DNA of 29,679 nucleotides, taken from positions 1 to 29,679 of the forward strand of contig DAOTYX010000064.1 in the NCBI GenBank assembly GCA_034434635.1, written 5' to 3'. The notes under the pieces were generated by a model. It saw only the letters and a list, made by a program, of their open reading frames with translations. It searched no databases and was not told the DNA's origin. Origin of the DNA: DAOTYX01 sp034434635 (GTDB lineage: Bacteria > Chloroflexota > Anaerolineae > B4-G1 > DUEL01). The translations under genes were made by a program, and so were the position numbers. This document shows positions 23,032-29,679 of this stretch, piece by piece. Every line of letters starts with the position of its first letter. The first letter of the stretch is position 1.

Positions 23032-23483
23032 CCTTCCCCTTCTCCTCCCCCATTCTGCCACAGCGGTTTCGGCTGCTGGGCCTGGTGTGGATGATCCGGC
23101 CCGGCATAGACCTTCAGTTTCCTCAGCAGGTGGCGTCCCAAGGCATTCTTGGGCAACATCCCGCGCACAGCATGTTCGATCACGCGAACGGGATGGCGAG
23201 ACAACTGGTCACGCAGAGAGATGGCCTTCAGACCACCGGGGTAGCCGGAGTGGCGATAGTACATCTTCTGGTCCAGCTTTCTTCCTGTCACCTGCACCTT
23301 CTCGGCGTTGATCACGACCACGTAGTCCCCGGTATCCAGCGCCGGGGAGTAGGTGGGCTTGTGCTTGCCGGTCAGGATGCGCGCCACCTCTGTCGCCAGA
23401 CGGCCCAGGGTCTTGCCCGTGGCGTCCACGACGTACCATTCCTTATGTACCTCATTCGGTTTCGTCACGTAAGTCTTCATCAT
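23028..23483 (-). CDS. rplM: Ribosomal protein L13 (uL13), 151 aa
   Basis: Early-assembly 50S protein. The motifs WYVVDATGKTLGRLAT, LTGKHKPTYSPALDTGDYVVVINAEKV and AVRGMLPKNALGR are canonical. Two consecutive ATG codons (23483, 23480) are possible starts. The first overlaps the truA stop (ATGA) with GGGAG just upstream. The C-terminal tail (QPKPLWQNGGGEGEG) is slightly longer than usual. Confidence 0.98.
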   Translation of the reverse strand: MMKTYVTKPNEVHKEWYVVDATGKTLGRLATEVARILTGKHKPTYSPALDTGDYVVVINAEKVQVTGRKLDQKMYYRHSGYPGGLKAISLRDQLSRHPVRVIEHAVRGMLPKNALGRHLLRKLKVYAGPDHPHQAQQPKPLWQNGGGEGEG

Positions 23484-24232
23484 ACTCCCTGTTCACCTGT
23501 CGCTCCGTAGCGCACCGCCATCAGGCACAGTCCGTACGGCGGGGCCGTCGGGCCGGCGCGGCGGCGATCTCGCGCTGCCAGGGCCTGGGCGAAGCCCTCT
23601 GTCGTCATCCGCCCCAACCCCACCAGGAGCATCGTGCCCACCAGGCTGCGCACCATCCGGTAGAGAAAGGCATCCGCCTCGATGTCGAAGTACAGCCAGG
23701 GCGGCTCGCCGCTCCAGTCGGCGCGCAACACCCGGCGAACCGTGCTCTCGCCCTTCGGCGGCTGGCCGAAGGTGGCGAAGTCATGTTGCCCCACCAGGAG
23801 GTTGGCCGCCTGGCGCATCTGCTCCACGTTCAGCCGTCGCGCCACGTGGAGGCTGGTGCGCCGCGCCAGCGGCGCCCGGATCGGGTCGTTGTAAACCGTG
23901 TACCGGTAGCACCGGCTGGTGGCCTGGTAACGCGGGTGGAAGTCAGGCGCGGCGGGTGCGATCTGCCGCATCACGACATCCGGCGGGAGCACCGCGTTGA
24001 CCGCCCGCAGCAACGCCGCCAGCGGATGCGCCCATTCTACGTCGAAAGCGATGACCTGCCCTTCTGCGTGCACGCCGGTGTCCGTTCGCCCCGCGGCCAG
24101 GACCGAGACCTCCTGCTGCGTCACCCGCGACAGGGCCGCTTCGAGAACCTCCTGCACTGTCGGGCCATTGGCCTGCCGCTGGAAGCCCTGGTAATCGGTC
24201 CCATCGTAGGCCACCACCGCTCGCGCGCGCAT
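23480..24232 (-). CDS. truA: tRNA pseudouridine(38-40) synthase TruA, 250 aa
   Basis: Converts U38, U39 and U40 of tRNA anticodon stems to pseudouridine. The catalytic Asp51 is in AAGRTDTGVHAEGQV; the N terminus VVAYDGTDYQGFQRQ and FLYRMVRSLVGTML are family motifs. The ATG at 24232 follows GGGAGTGAG, 19 bases after the rplQ stop. The truA-rplM-rpsI order is common after rplQ. Confidence 0.97.
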   Translation of the reverse strand: MRARAVVAYDGTDYQGFQRQANGPTVQEVLEAALSRVTQQEVSVLAAGRTDTGVHAEGQVIAFDVEWAHPLAALLRAVNAVLPPDVVMRQIAPAAPDFHPRYQATSRCYRYTVYNDPIRAPLARRTSLHVARRLNVEQMRQAANLLVGQHDFATFGQPPKGESTVRRVLRADWSGEPPWLYFDIEADAFLYRMVRSLVGTMLLVGLGRMTTEGFAQALAARDRRRAGPTAPPYGLCLMAVRYGATGEQGV

Positions 24233-24251
24233 CTCACTCCCGGGCGTTTCC

Positions 24252-24668
24252 CTACTTCTCCTCCACCAGTTCAATCACTGCCATCGGCGCCGCGTCCCCA
24301 ACGCGGAAACCCGTCTTGATCAGGCGGGTGTAGCCGCCAGGGCGCTCCGCATAACGCGGCGCGACCTCATCAAAGAGCTTCTTCACCAGGTCCACGCGCG
24401 TGCCGTCGGCCTTCTGCATCCAGCGGTTCAGCCGCGCCGCGGCCAGCCGGCGGGCATGGACACCACGCGCGGGGTCAGTCTTCTCTGCCTCCAACCCGTG
24501 TTTGGCCAGCGTGATGAGTCGCTCCGCCTGAACGCGGATGGCCCGCGCCTTGGCCTCCGTCGTCTCAATCCGCTCGTGATAGATCAGGTACGAGACCAGG
24601 TTACGCAACAGCGCACGGCGATGGCCGCTCGAACGGTTCAGTTTCTTACCCGCGACTCGATGTCGCAT
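24252..24668 (-). CDS. rplQ: Ribosomal protein L17 (bL17), 138 aa
   Basis: 50S protein near the exit tunnel. MRHRVAGKKLNRSSGHRRALLRNL is the canonical N terminus; IETTEAKARAIR and GGYTRLIKTGFRVGDAAPMAVIELV follow. The start has GGAGGTG upstream. It directly follows rpoA, as in the alpha operon. Confidence 0.98.
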   Translation of the reverse strand: MRHRVAGKKLNRSSGHRRALLRNLVSYLIYHERIETTEAKARAIRVQAERLITLAKHGLEAEKTDPARGVHARRLAAARLNRWMQKADGTRVDLVKKLFDEVAPRYAERPGGYTRLIKTGFRVGDAAPMAVIELVEEK

Positions 24669-24722
24669 CCAGACACCTCCACCACACTCTCACAGACTGC
24701 CATTTCAACCCGACAAGATGAT

Positions 24723-25709
24723 CTAGGGGACGAGCCCACCGCTCCCGCGCGTGCCCTCCCCCTCCCCCGGCTCTCCGGTGCCGGCTTCCAGGTAGGCCAG
24801 GTAGCCCAGTTCCTCAAGCCGGCTCCTCATCTCCGCGAGGGACTTGTCGCCGAAGTTGCGGATGCGCAGGACGGCGTTGTTCCCTTCCCGCAGCATATCC
24901 AGCACCTCGCCCACCTTGGAGATGCCGGCACGCTTGAGGGCGTTGAACACCCGCACCCCCAACCCCAGTTCGTCAATGGGCGCGTCGTAGATATGGCTGG
25001 GGATGATCTCCTTCGGCGCCTCGACCTCTTCCTCTTCCGTGACACCGGCGATCAGGCGGAAATGGGTGACCAGGATACGCGCGGACTCCTTGAGCGCCTC
25101 TATCGGCGTCATGCGTCCGTCGGTCCAGATCTCCATGGTCAGGCGGTCATAGTTTGTTCTCTGACCGACACGGGCGCGCTCGATGTCGAAAGCGACCCGC
25201 CGGACAGGGCTGAAGACCGCGTCCACCGGCAGTTCGCCGACCGGCATCCGCCCACGCCCTTCGGCAGGGTAATACCCGCGGCCCTGCTCCACGGTGAACT
25301 CCATCTCCACCAGAGCCTTGTCGGAGTCAGTGCTGAAAAGGTAGAGATCGGGGTTGAGAATCTCGATCTCCGGCGGGGCCTTGATGTCCCCGGCGGTGAT
25401 ACTCCCCTCCCCTCTCGCCTCCAACGTCATGCGCGCCGGCCCGTCGCCGTACATCTTCAGGCGAAGTTTCTTGACCTGCAGGATCACCTGCACCACATCC
25501 TCGCGGACGTGCGGGATGGTCGTAAACTCGTGGGGCACGTCAAGGATACGGACAGACGTGACCGCCGCGCCGGGCAGTGACGAGAGCAGCACCCGTCGCA
25601 GCGCGTTACCCAGGGTGACCCCATATCCGCTATCCAGCGGGCCGATGACGTACCGGCCATACTGCTGCGAGGTCGCTTCCGCTTCAATCTTGGGCAGTAC
25701 CGTTGTCAC
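24723..25709 (-). CDS. rpoA: DNA-directed RNA polymerase alpha subunit, 328 aa
   Basis: The N-terminal dimerisation domain (VLPKIEAEATSQQYGRYVIGPLDSGYGVTLGNALRRVLLSS) nucleates core polymerase assembly. The C-terminal domain (LGLGVRVFNALKRAGISKVGEVLDML, IRNFGDKSLAEM) contacts UP elements and activators. A GTG at 25709 is preferred: it yields MTTVLPKIE and has GGAGG 8 bases upstream. The ATG at 25724 would add five residues encoded by the Shine-Dalgarno-like stretch itself and has only a close AGG. It lies between rpsD and rplQ as expected. Confidence 0.95.
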   Translation of the reverse strand: MTTVLPKIEAEATSQQYGRYVIGPLDSGYGVTLGNALRRVLLSSLPGAAVTSVRILDVPHEFTTIPHVREDVVQVILQVKKLRLKMYGDGPARMTLEARGEGSITAGDIKAPPEIEILNPDLYLFSTDSDKALVEMEFTVEQGRGYYPAEGRGRMPVGELPVDAVFSPVRRVAFDIERARVGQRTNYDRLTMEIWTDGRMTPIEALKESARILVTHFRLIAGVTEEEEVEAPKEIIPSHIYDAPIDELGLGVRVFNALKRAGISKVGEVLDMLREGNNAVLRIRNFGDKSLAEMRSRLEELGYLAYLEAGTGEPGEGEGTRGSGGLVP

Positions 25710-25742
25710 CACCCTCCCCTCCATTACCTGTCAGGCCCACCA

Positions 25743-26381
25743 CTACCGGGAGTAATATTCCACCACCAACTGTTCGTTGATCGGCAGATCAATATCCTCG
25801 CGGCGGGGGAGGGCATTCACCTGCGCCGAAAGCGCATCGGGGTCCAGCCGCAACCAGGCTGGCGTCTTCTGCCCGTCCAGCATCTCTGCCCGCTCTTTGA
25901 AGTAAGCGCATCGCTGACTTCCCGGCCGCACGGCGATGACGTCACGGACATCCACCAGCATAGAGGGGATGGTCACCCGCCGGCCGTTGACCGTGAAGTG
26001 GCCGTGCTGCACCAGTTGACGCGCCTGTGCACGAGAATCGGCAAAACCCAGGCGATAGACCACGTTATCCAGCCGGCGCTCCAGGAGGGAGAGCAGGTTT
26101 TCGCCCGTCAACCCTGCCTGCCGCTCGGCCTGGTAGAAGTAACGGCGAAACTGCCGCTCCAGGATGCCATAGATGCGGCGAACCCGCTGCTTCTCGCGCA
26201 ACTGCAAGGCGTAGTCAGAAGGGCGCTTCTGGCGCATCCGCGCCGTGCGTCCATGCTCCCCCGGTGGGTAATCCCGCCGCTCCAGCGCGCACTTTGCCGA
26301 GTAGCAGCGCGCTCCCTTCAAGAATAACTTCTGCCCCTCGCGGCGGCAGAGTTTACAGACCGCACCTGTATATCGGGCCAT
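25743..26381 (-). CDS. rpsD: Ribosomal protein S4 (uS4), zinc-binding form, 212 aa
   Basis: Primary 16S-binding protein of the 30S. The N terminus has C9-x2-C12 and C26-x4-C31, the zinc-containing C+ form. The S4 RNA-binding domain is RLDNVVYRLGFADSRAQARQLVQHGHFTVNGRRV. In many bacteria S4 represses the alpha operon. It sits between rpsK and rpoA. Confidence 0.98.
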   Translation of the reverse strand: MARYTGAVCKLCRREGQKLFLKGARCYSAKCALERRDYPPGEHGRTARMRQKRPSDYALQLREKQRVRRIYGILERQFRRYFYQAERQAGLTGENLLSLLERRLDNVVYRLGFADSRAQARQLVQHGHFTVNGRRVTIPSMLVDVRDVIAVRPGSQRCAYFKERAEMLDGQKTPAWLRLDPDALSAQVNALPRREDIDLPINEQLVVEYYSR

Positions 26382-26402
26382 ACTTCCTCCGCAGTCTCCC
26401 GT

Positions 26403-26798
26403 CTAAACCCGGCGCTTCTTCGGGGGCCGGCAGCCGTTGTGCGGGATCGGGGTCGTGTCAGTGATAGACCGGATGCGCAAGCCCGCGGCCTGAAGCGACC
26501 GGATCGCCGCCTCACGGCCAGGCCCCGGCCCCTTGACAAACACATCCACCTCGATCATCCCGCCGTCCAGAGCGTCCTTGGCGGCCCGTTGCGCCGCCTG
26601 ACGGGCAGCATAGGGAGTGCTCTTGCGCGCCCCCTTGAAGCCAACCGCACCCGCGCTTGACCAGTTGAGGACATTTCCCTGTGGGTCAGTCATCGTGACG
26701 ATGGTGTTGTTGAACGTGGCGTGGATATGGACCTGGCCACGCGAAACGCCACGCCGGACACGGCGTCCCCCTCTGCGCGCTTGTTGACCTTGTTTCAT
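26403..26798 (-). CDS. rpsK: Ribosomal protein S11 (uS11), 131 aa
   Basis: 30S platform protein. GQVHIHATFNNTIVTMTDPQGNVLNWSSAGAVGFKGARKSTPYAAR and the C-terminal ITDTTPIPHNGCRPPKKRRV are canonical. The start has GGAGATG. It is separated from rpsM by about 100 bases holding a long palindrome, whereas these genes are usually much closer. Confidence 0.98.
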   Translation of the reverse strand: MKQGQQARRGGRRVRRGVSRGQVHIHATFNNTIVTMTDPQGNVLNWSSAGAVGFKGARKSTPYAARQAAQRAAKDALDGGMIEVDVFVKGPGPGREAAIRSLQAAGLRIRSITDTTPIPHNGCRPPKKRRV

Positions 26799-26849
26799 TA
26801 CATCTCCTCCGTACTACGGGCACAGTGAATGATGCCCCTGCCATCCTTG

Positions 26850-26871
26850 GGGGCGCGATGCATCGCGCCCC
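26850..26871. repeat. Perfect 22-bp palindrome between rpsM and rpsK
   Basis: GGGGCGCGATG is followed directly by its exact reverse complement (centre between 26860 and 26861), flanked by CTTG and CTACC. In RNA it would form a very stable GC-rich hairpin. It looks like a dispersed intergenic element inserted in the ribosomal operon. There is no T run, so it is not a standard terminator. Confidence 0.9.
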
Positions 26872-26898
26872 TACCCAACCGCGCGACGAATCGCACCA

Positions 26899-27288
26899 CT
26901 ACTTCTTCTTCGCTCCGCGGCGGCGACCGCGCCCAGGCACGGTGCGCTTGGGCCCTCGCCGGGTACGGGCATTGGTGCGCGTCCGCTGCCCTCGCGTGGG
27001 CAGGGACTGGCGGTGGCGCAGGCCACGGTAGCAGCCAATCTCCATCAGGCGCTTGATGTTCATCTGCACCTCGCGCCGCAGGTCGCCTTCCACCTTACAG
27101 TCCCGGTCAATGACCTCACGCAAACGCGCCACCTCGGCCTCGGTCAAGTCCTTGATCCGCGTGTCCGGGTTGACGCCGGCCTTGGCCAGAACCTCTCGGC
27201 TCGTCGCCCGGCCAATGCCATAGATGTAGGTCAGTCCGATCTCAACCCGCTTGCTGCGGGGCAGGTCTACTCCTGCAATACGTGCCAT
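26899..27288 (-). CDS. rpsM: Ribosomal protein S13 (uS13), 129 aa
   Basis: 30S head protein contacting the P-site tRNA and intersubunit bridge B1. MARIAGVDLPRSKRVEIGLTYIYGIG and RHRQSLPTRGQRTRTNARTRRGPKRTVPGRGRR are canonical. It follows rpmJ by 16 bases. Confidence 0.98.
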   Translation of the reverse strand: MARIAGVDLPRSKRVEIGLTYIYGIGRATSREVLAKAGVNPDTRIKDLTEAEVARLREVIDRDCKVEGDLRREVQMNIKRLMEIGCYRGLRHRQSLPTRGQRTRTNARTRRGPKRTVPGRGRRRGAKKK

Positions 27289-27304
27289 TCCCCAGTCCCT
27301 CCGC

Positions 27305-27418
27305 CTAGCCCTGTCGCTGCTTATGCTTGGGGTTCTCGCAGATCACCCGCACGACGCCACGTCGGCGGATGATCTTGCACTTCGGACAACGCCGCTTCAC
27401 AGAAGGCCGTACTTTCAT
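27305..27418 (-). CDS. rpmJ: Ribosomal protein L36 (bL36), 37 aa
   Basis: The frame encodes MKVRPSVKRRCPKCKIIRRR and continues to a C-terminal PKHKQRQG. This is the zinc-ribbon L36 with C11-x2-C14, a third Cys (C27, in VICENPKH) and the His ligand (H32). Length of 37 residues is standard. It lies 14 bases after map; the infA gene that usually precedes it is absent. Confidence 0.96.
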   Translation of the reverse strand: MKVRPSVKRRCPKCKIIRRRGVVRVICENPKHKQRQG

Positions 27419-27432
27419 CGTTGAACTCCACC

Positions 27433-28194
27433 CTACAACTGTGTCAGAATCTCTGCTGCACCGTCGCGCACCACAATGGTGTGCTCGAAGTGCGCGGTCG
27501 GTTTCCCATCAGCGGAAACCACCGTCCATTGATTGCCCAGCACGCGGACGGCGTAATCGCCGGCCAGGACCATCGGCTCAAGCGCGATGGTCATTCCCGG
27601 GCGCAGGAGCGGCCCACGGCCCGGCTCACCGTAGTTGGGTACCTGGGGGTCCTCGTGCATCCGCCGGCCGATGCCGTGACCGGTGTACTCCCGCACGACG
27701 TTGAACCCCTGCCCCTCAACGTACCGCTGGATCGCCGCGGAGATGTCGCCGCAGTGGTTGCCTGGGCGCGCCTGAGCGATGCCCACCGCCAGGGCCTGCG
27801 CGGTCACCTCCAGCAGCCGCATCACCTCCGGGCTGACCTGGCCCACGGGCAGCGTGATCGCGGCATCCCCGTGATACCCCTCGTAGATCGCCCCCACGTC
27901 CACGCTCAGGATGTCTCCTTCGCGCAGCACGCGGCTGTCGGGGATGCCGTGCACCAGTTCCTCGTTGATGGAGGCGCAGATGCTGGCCGGGAAGGGATGT
28001 GCGCTACCCGGCGGGTACCCCTTGAACGAAGGGATCGCTCCCCGCTGGCGGATCAAGGCCTCAGCCCGTGCGTCCAACTCCCCCGTGGTCACGCCAGGGA
28101 CAGCCCACTCTTTCATCCGCTCCAGGACCTCGGCCACGATACGGCCGGCCTGGCGCATCTTGTTAAGTTCAGCCTCCGACTTCAGGTGAATCAC
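27433..28194 (-). CDS. map: Methionine aminopeptidase type I, 253 aa
   Basis: Removes the initiator Met from nascent proteins. The five metal ligands are visible: D99 (SVDVGA), D110 (GYHGDAA), H173 (TGHGIGRRMHEDP), E206 (ALEPM) and E237 (FEHTI). The start is GTG at 28192-28194, one base after the secY stop, so translation is probably coupled. There is no N-terminal SEC-C zinc extension. Confidence 0.97.
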   Translation of the reverse strand: MIHLKSEAELNKMRQAGRIVAEVLERMKEWAVPGVTTGELDARAEALIRQRGAIPSFKGYPPGSAHPFPASICASINEELVHGIPDSRVLREGDILSVDVGAIYEGYHGDAAITLPVGQVSPEVMRLLEVTAQALAVGIAQARPGNHCGDISAAIQRYVEGQGFNVVREYTGHGIGRRMHEDPQVPNYGEPGRGPLLRPGMTIALEPMVLAGDYAVRVLGNQWTVVSADGKPTAHFEHTIVVRDGAAEILTQL

Positions 28195-28195
28195 G

Positions 28196-29536
28196 CTACT
28201 TCTTGATGAACCCTTCGTAGTGGCGCATCAGCAACTGCGCCTCCAACTGGCGCATCGTGTCCACCACCACGCCGACCACGATCAGCAGCCCCGCCGAGGT
28301 GATCAGCAACACACGGGTGTGCATCAGCAACTGGGTGATGAAGGGCAACACCGCCACGCCACCCAGGAACAGCGCCCCCACCAACGTGATCCGCTTGTAG
28401 ACCTTGTCAATGTAGTCCTTCGTGGACTTACCTGGCCGGTAACCAGGGATGAACCCGCCCTGCTTTTGCAGCGTCCCCGCCAGGTCCTGCTGCTCCACCA
28501 GCACGAACGTGTAGAAGTAGGTGAAGCCGACCACAGTCAGGAAGTAGAGCAGGGCATAGAGCACTGTCATATACCATTCCGTCGGGTTGCCGCCGAAGAA
28601 ACTCATCACACTGTTGGCGAAGTTCACCACCGACGGATTAGAGGATCGGGCGAAGAACTGCGCGATCACCGCCGGGAAGGTCAGGAAGGACTGGGCGAAG
28701 ATCAGCGGGATCATCCCGGCGGTGTTGACGCGCAACGGGATGTGCGTGCTGCCGCCGGCGTACATCCGCCGCCCGCGCACGCGCCGCCCGTACTGCACCG
28801 GGATGCGCCGCTGCCCCTCCTGCACGTAAACGATGACGAAGACCGTCAACGCGGTGATGAGGGTGAAGATCAACAGCCCCCCCACCCCGTCGGAGGTGTA
28901 GATGCTGGCGATATTGGAAGGTGCACGGGCGACGATCCCACCGAAGATGATCAGCGAGAGGCCATTGCCGATGCCCTGTTCGGTGATCAGGTCGCTCAGC
29001 CAGATGGCGAACATCGTGCCGGCGGTCATCGTCACCAACACCGAGACGGTCGGCAGGATGTTCTCCGGCGGGCTGAAACCGAAGTGGGGCAGAACCTGCT
29101 GCCCGGCGGAGACGCTGTTGAACAGCTGCGCCTGTCCCCAGGACTGCAACATCGCCAGCGGCACGGTGATGTAGTAGGTCCACTGATTCAACTTGCGCCG
29201 CCCGGCTTCCCCCTCCTCCTGTTGCAGGCGTTGCAGGGCAGGGATCACCGGCACCAGCAACTGGAAGATGATCGTGGCGTTGATGTACGGATAGACGCCG
29301 TTGGCCAGGACGGAGTAGTTGGAGACCGCGCCCCCGGAGAGGAGGTCGAGCAGGTTGATCACCTGCGCCGCCCCACTTCCGGCCGCTCCTGCCAGGATCT
29401 GCTGCAACACGTCCCGGTCAATCCCCGGCACCGGCACGTGAGAAGCCGCGCGGAAGATGATCAGGATCAGCAGCGTATAGAAGATCCTCCGCCGCAGGTC
29501 GGGCAGTCTCAGGGCATTGCGCACCGCTTGGATCAT
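28196..29536 (-). CDS. secY: Preprotein translocase subunit SecY, 446 aa
   Basis: The pore of the SecYEG translocon with ten membrane helices. RIFYTLLILIIFRAASHVPVPGID, the periplasmic plug region, SLIIFGGIVARAPS, VQEGQRRIPVQYGRR and the C-terminal QLEAQLLMRHYEGFIKK are typical. The ATG at 29536 follows GGGGGAACG. rplO lies upstream and map directly downstream, without adk between. Confidence 0.98.
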   Translation of the reverse strand: MIQAVRNALRLPDLRRRIFYTLLILIIFRAASHVPVPGIDRDVLQQILAGAAGSGAAQVINLLDLLSGGAVSNYSVLANGVYPYINATIIFQLLVPVIPALQRLQQEEGEAGRRKLNQWTYYITVPLAMLQSWGQAQLFNSVSAGQQVLPHFGFSPPENILPTVSVLVTMTAGTMFAIWLSDLITEQGIGNGLSLIIFGGIVARAPSNIASIYTSDGVGGLLIFTLITALTVFVIVYVQEGQRRIPVQYGRRVRGRRMYAGGSTHIPLRVNTAGMIPLIFAQSFLTFPAVIAQFFARSSNPSVVNFANSVMSFFGGNPTEWYMTVLYALLYFLTVVGFTYFYTFVLVEQQDLAGTLQKQGGFIPGYRPGKSTKDYIDKVYKRITLVGALFLGGVAVLPFITQLLMHTRVLLITSAGLLIVVGVVVDTMRQLEAQLLMRHYEGFIKK

Positions 29537-29565
29537 CGTTCCCCCTGTCCCCTATACAGGACTCC

Positions 29566-29679
29566 TCACCGCGTGCGCCGTCCGCCGCGCTGCCAGGGCA
29601 GCGACTCGGCGCTTCCGCCAGCCGCCTCGATCTTCGCCCGCGCCGCCGCCGAGAAGCGGTGAGCGCGCACGGTGAGCGG
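29566..29679 (-). CDS. rplO: Ribosomal protein L15 (uL15), C-terminal part
   Basis: The last 37 residues are visible, with LTVRAHRFSAAARAKIEAAGG, the conserved end of L15; the gene begins beyond the window. It precedes secY by 29 bases, as in the spc operon. Confidence 0.9.
   Translation of the reverse strand, partial: PLTVRAHRFSAAARAKIEAAGGSAESLPWQRGGRRTR

Noticed and set aside
28220..29662. 480-codon plus-strand frame opposite secY
   Set aside because: Composition (His/Asp/Gln/Arg-rich) and antisense position over clear SecY mark it as a shadow.
1..29679. CRISPR arrays, tRNA or rRNA genes, insertion sequences and prophage
   Set aside because: No regularly spaced direct repeats, cloverleaf-type genes, transposase motifs or phage structural genes were recognised by eye.

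Overview
The window is high-GC DNA of a bacterium that is most likely a member of the Chloroflexota (Anaerolineae-like or a related class). The support is gene content and style: short heptanucleotide tandem repeats, a decayed secreted-protein end carrying the C-terminal YLPLV-type motif common in this phylum, LiaF-like toastrack membrane proteins, and a ribosomal operon with a zinc-ribbon S4. The phylum call is inference; no rRNA gene is present.

Layout. 1-4267 (+): the end of an unknown gene, a hypothetical membrane protein, a terminator, then an extended -10 promoter driving a PPDK/PEP-synthase regulatory kinase-phosphotransferase and mutS. 4286-5750 (+): two small envelope proteins of the LiaI/LiaF (toastrack) type. 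5913-6722 (+): a ThiF/MoeB-like adenylyltransferase. 6906-7565 (-): adenylate kinase, away from its usual place beside secY. 7809-7988 (+): a structured RNA that folds like 6S RNA, behind a strong promoter. 8047-9439 (+): an MBL-fold hydrolase and an RNase H-like protein. 9448-12497 (-): an operon of an Rrf2 regulator and an SsuABC/TauABC-type ABC transporter, behind a TTGACA-17-TATAAT promoter. 12679-15750 (-): a zinc-ribbon membrane protein, a HI0933/YhiN-type flavoprotein, a GNAT acetyltransferase and an exported membrane protein. 15880-16649 (+): a RHH/PIN toxin-antitoxin pair with a palindromic operator on its promoter.

17041-20855 (-) is the most interesting block. A consensus sigma-70 promoter overlaps a Gram-positive-type LexA box (GAAC-N4-GTTC) and reads into a radical SAM/helix-hairpin-helix protein that ends in a sliding-clamp-binding-like motif. 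Next comes a MrfA/YprA-like DUF1998 helicase with an embedded HNH nuclease motif. This looks like a damage-inducible DNA repair operon. mazG (21011-22450) lies just upstream on the same strand.

22627-29679 (-) is the distal part of the spc/alpha ribosomal cluster: rplO (partial)-secY-map-rpmJ-rpsM-rpsK-rpsD-rpoA-rplQ-truA-rplM-rpsI. It ends in a hairpin terminator. adk and infA are missing from their common positions, and a perfect 22-bp palindrome separates rpsM from rpsK. Three heptanucleotide repeat tracts lie in or beside genes of genome maintenance: inside mutS, in the leader of the LexA-box operon, and just upstream of mazG.
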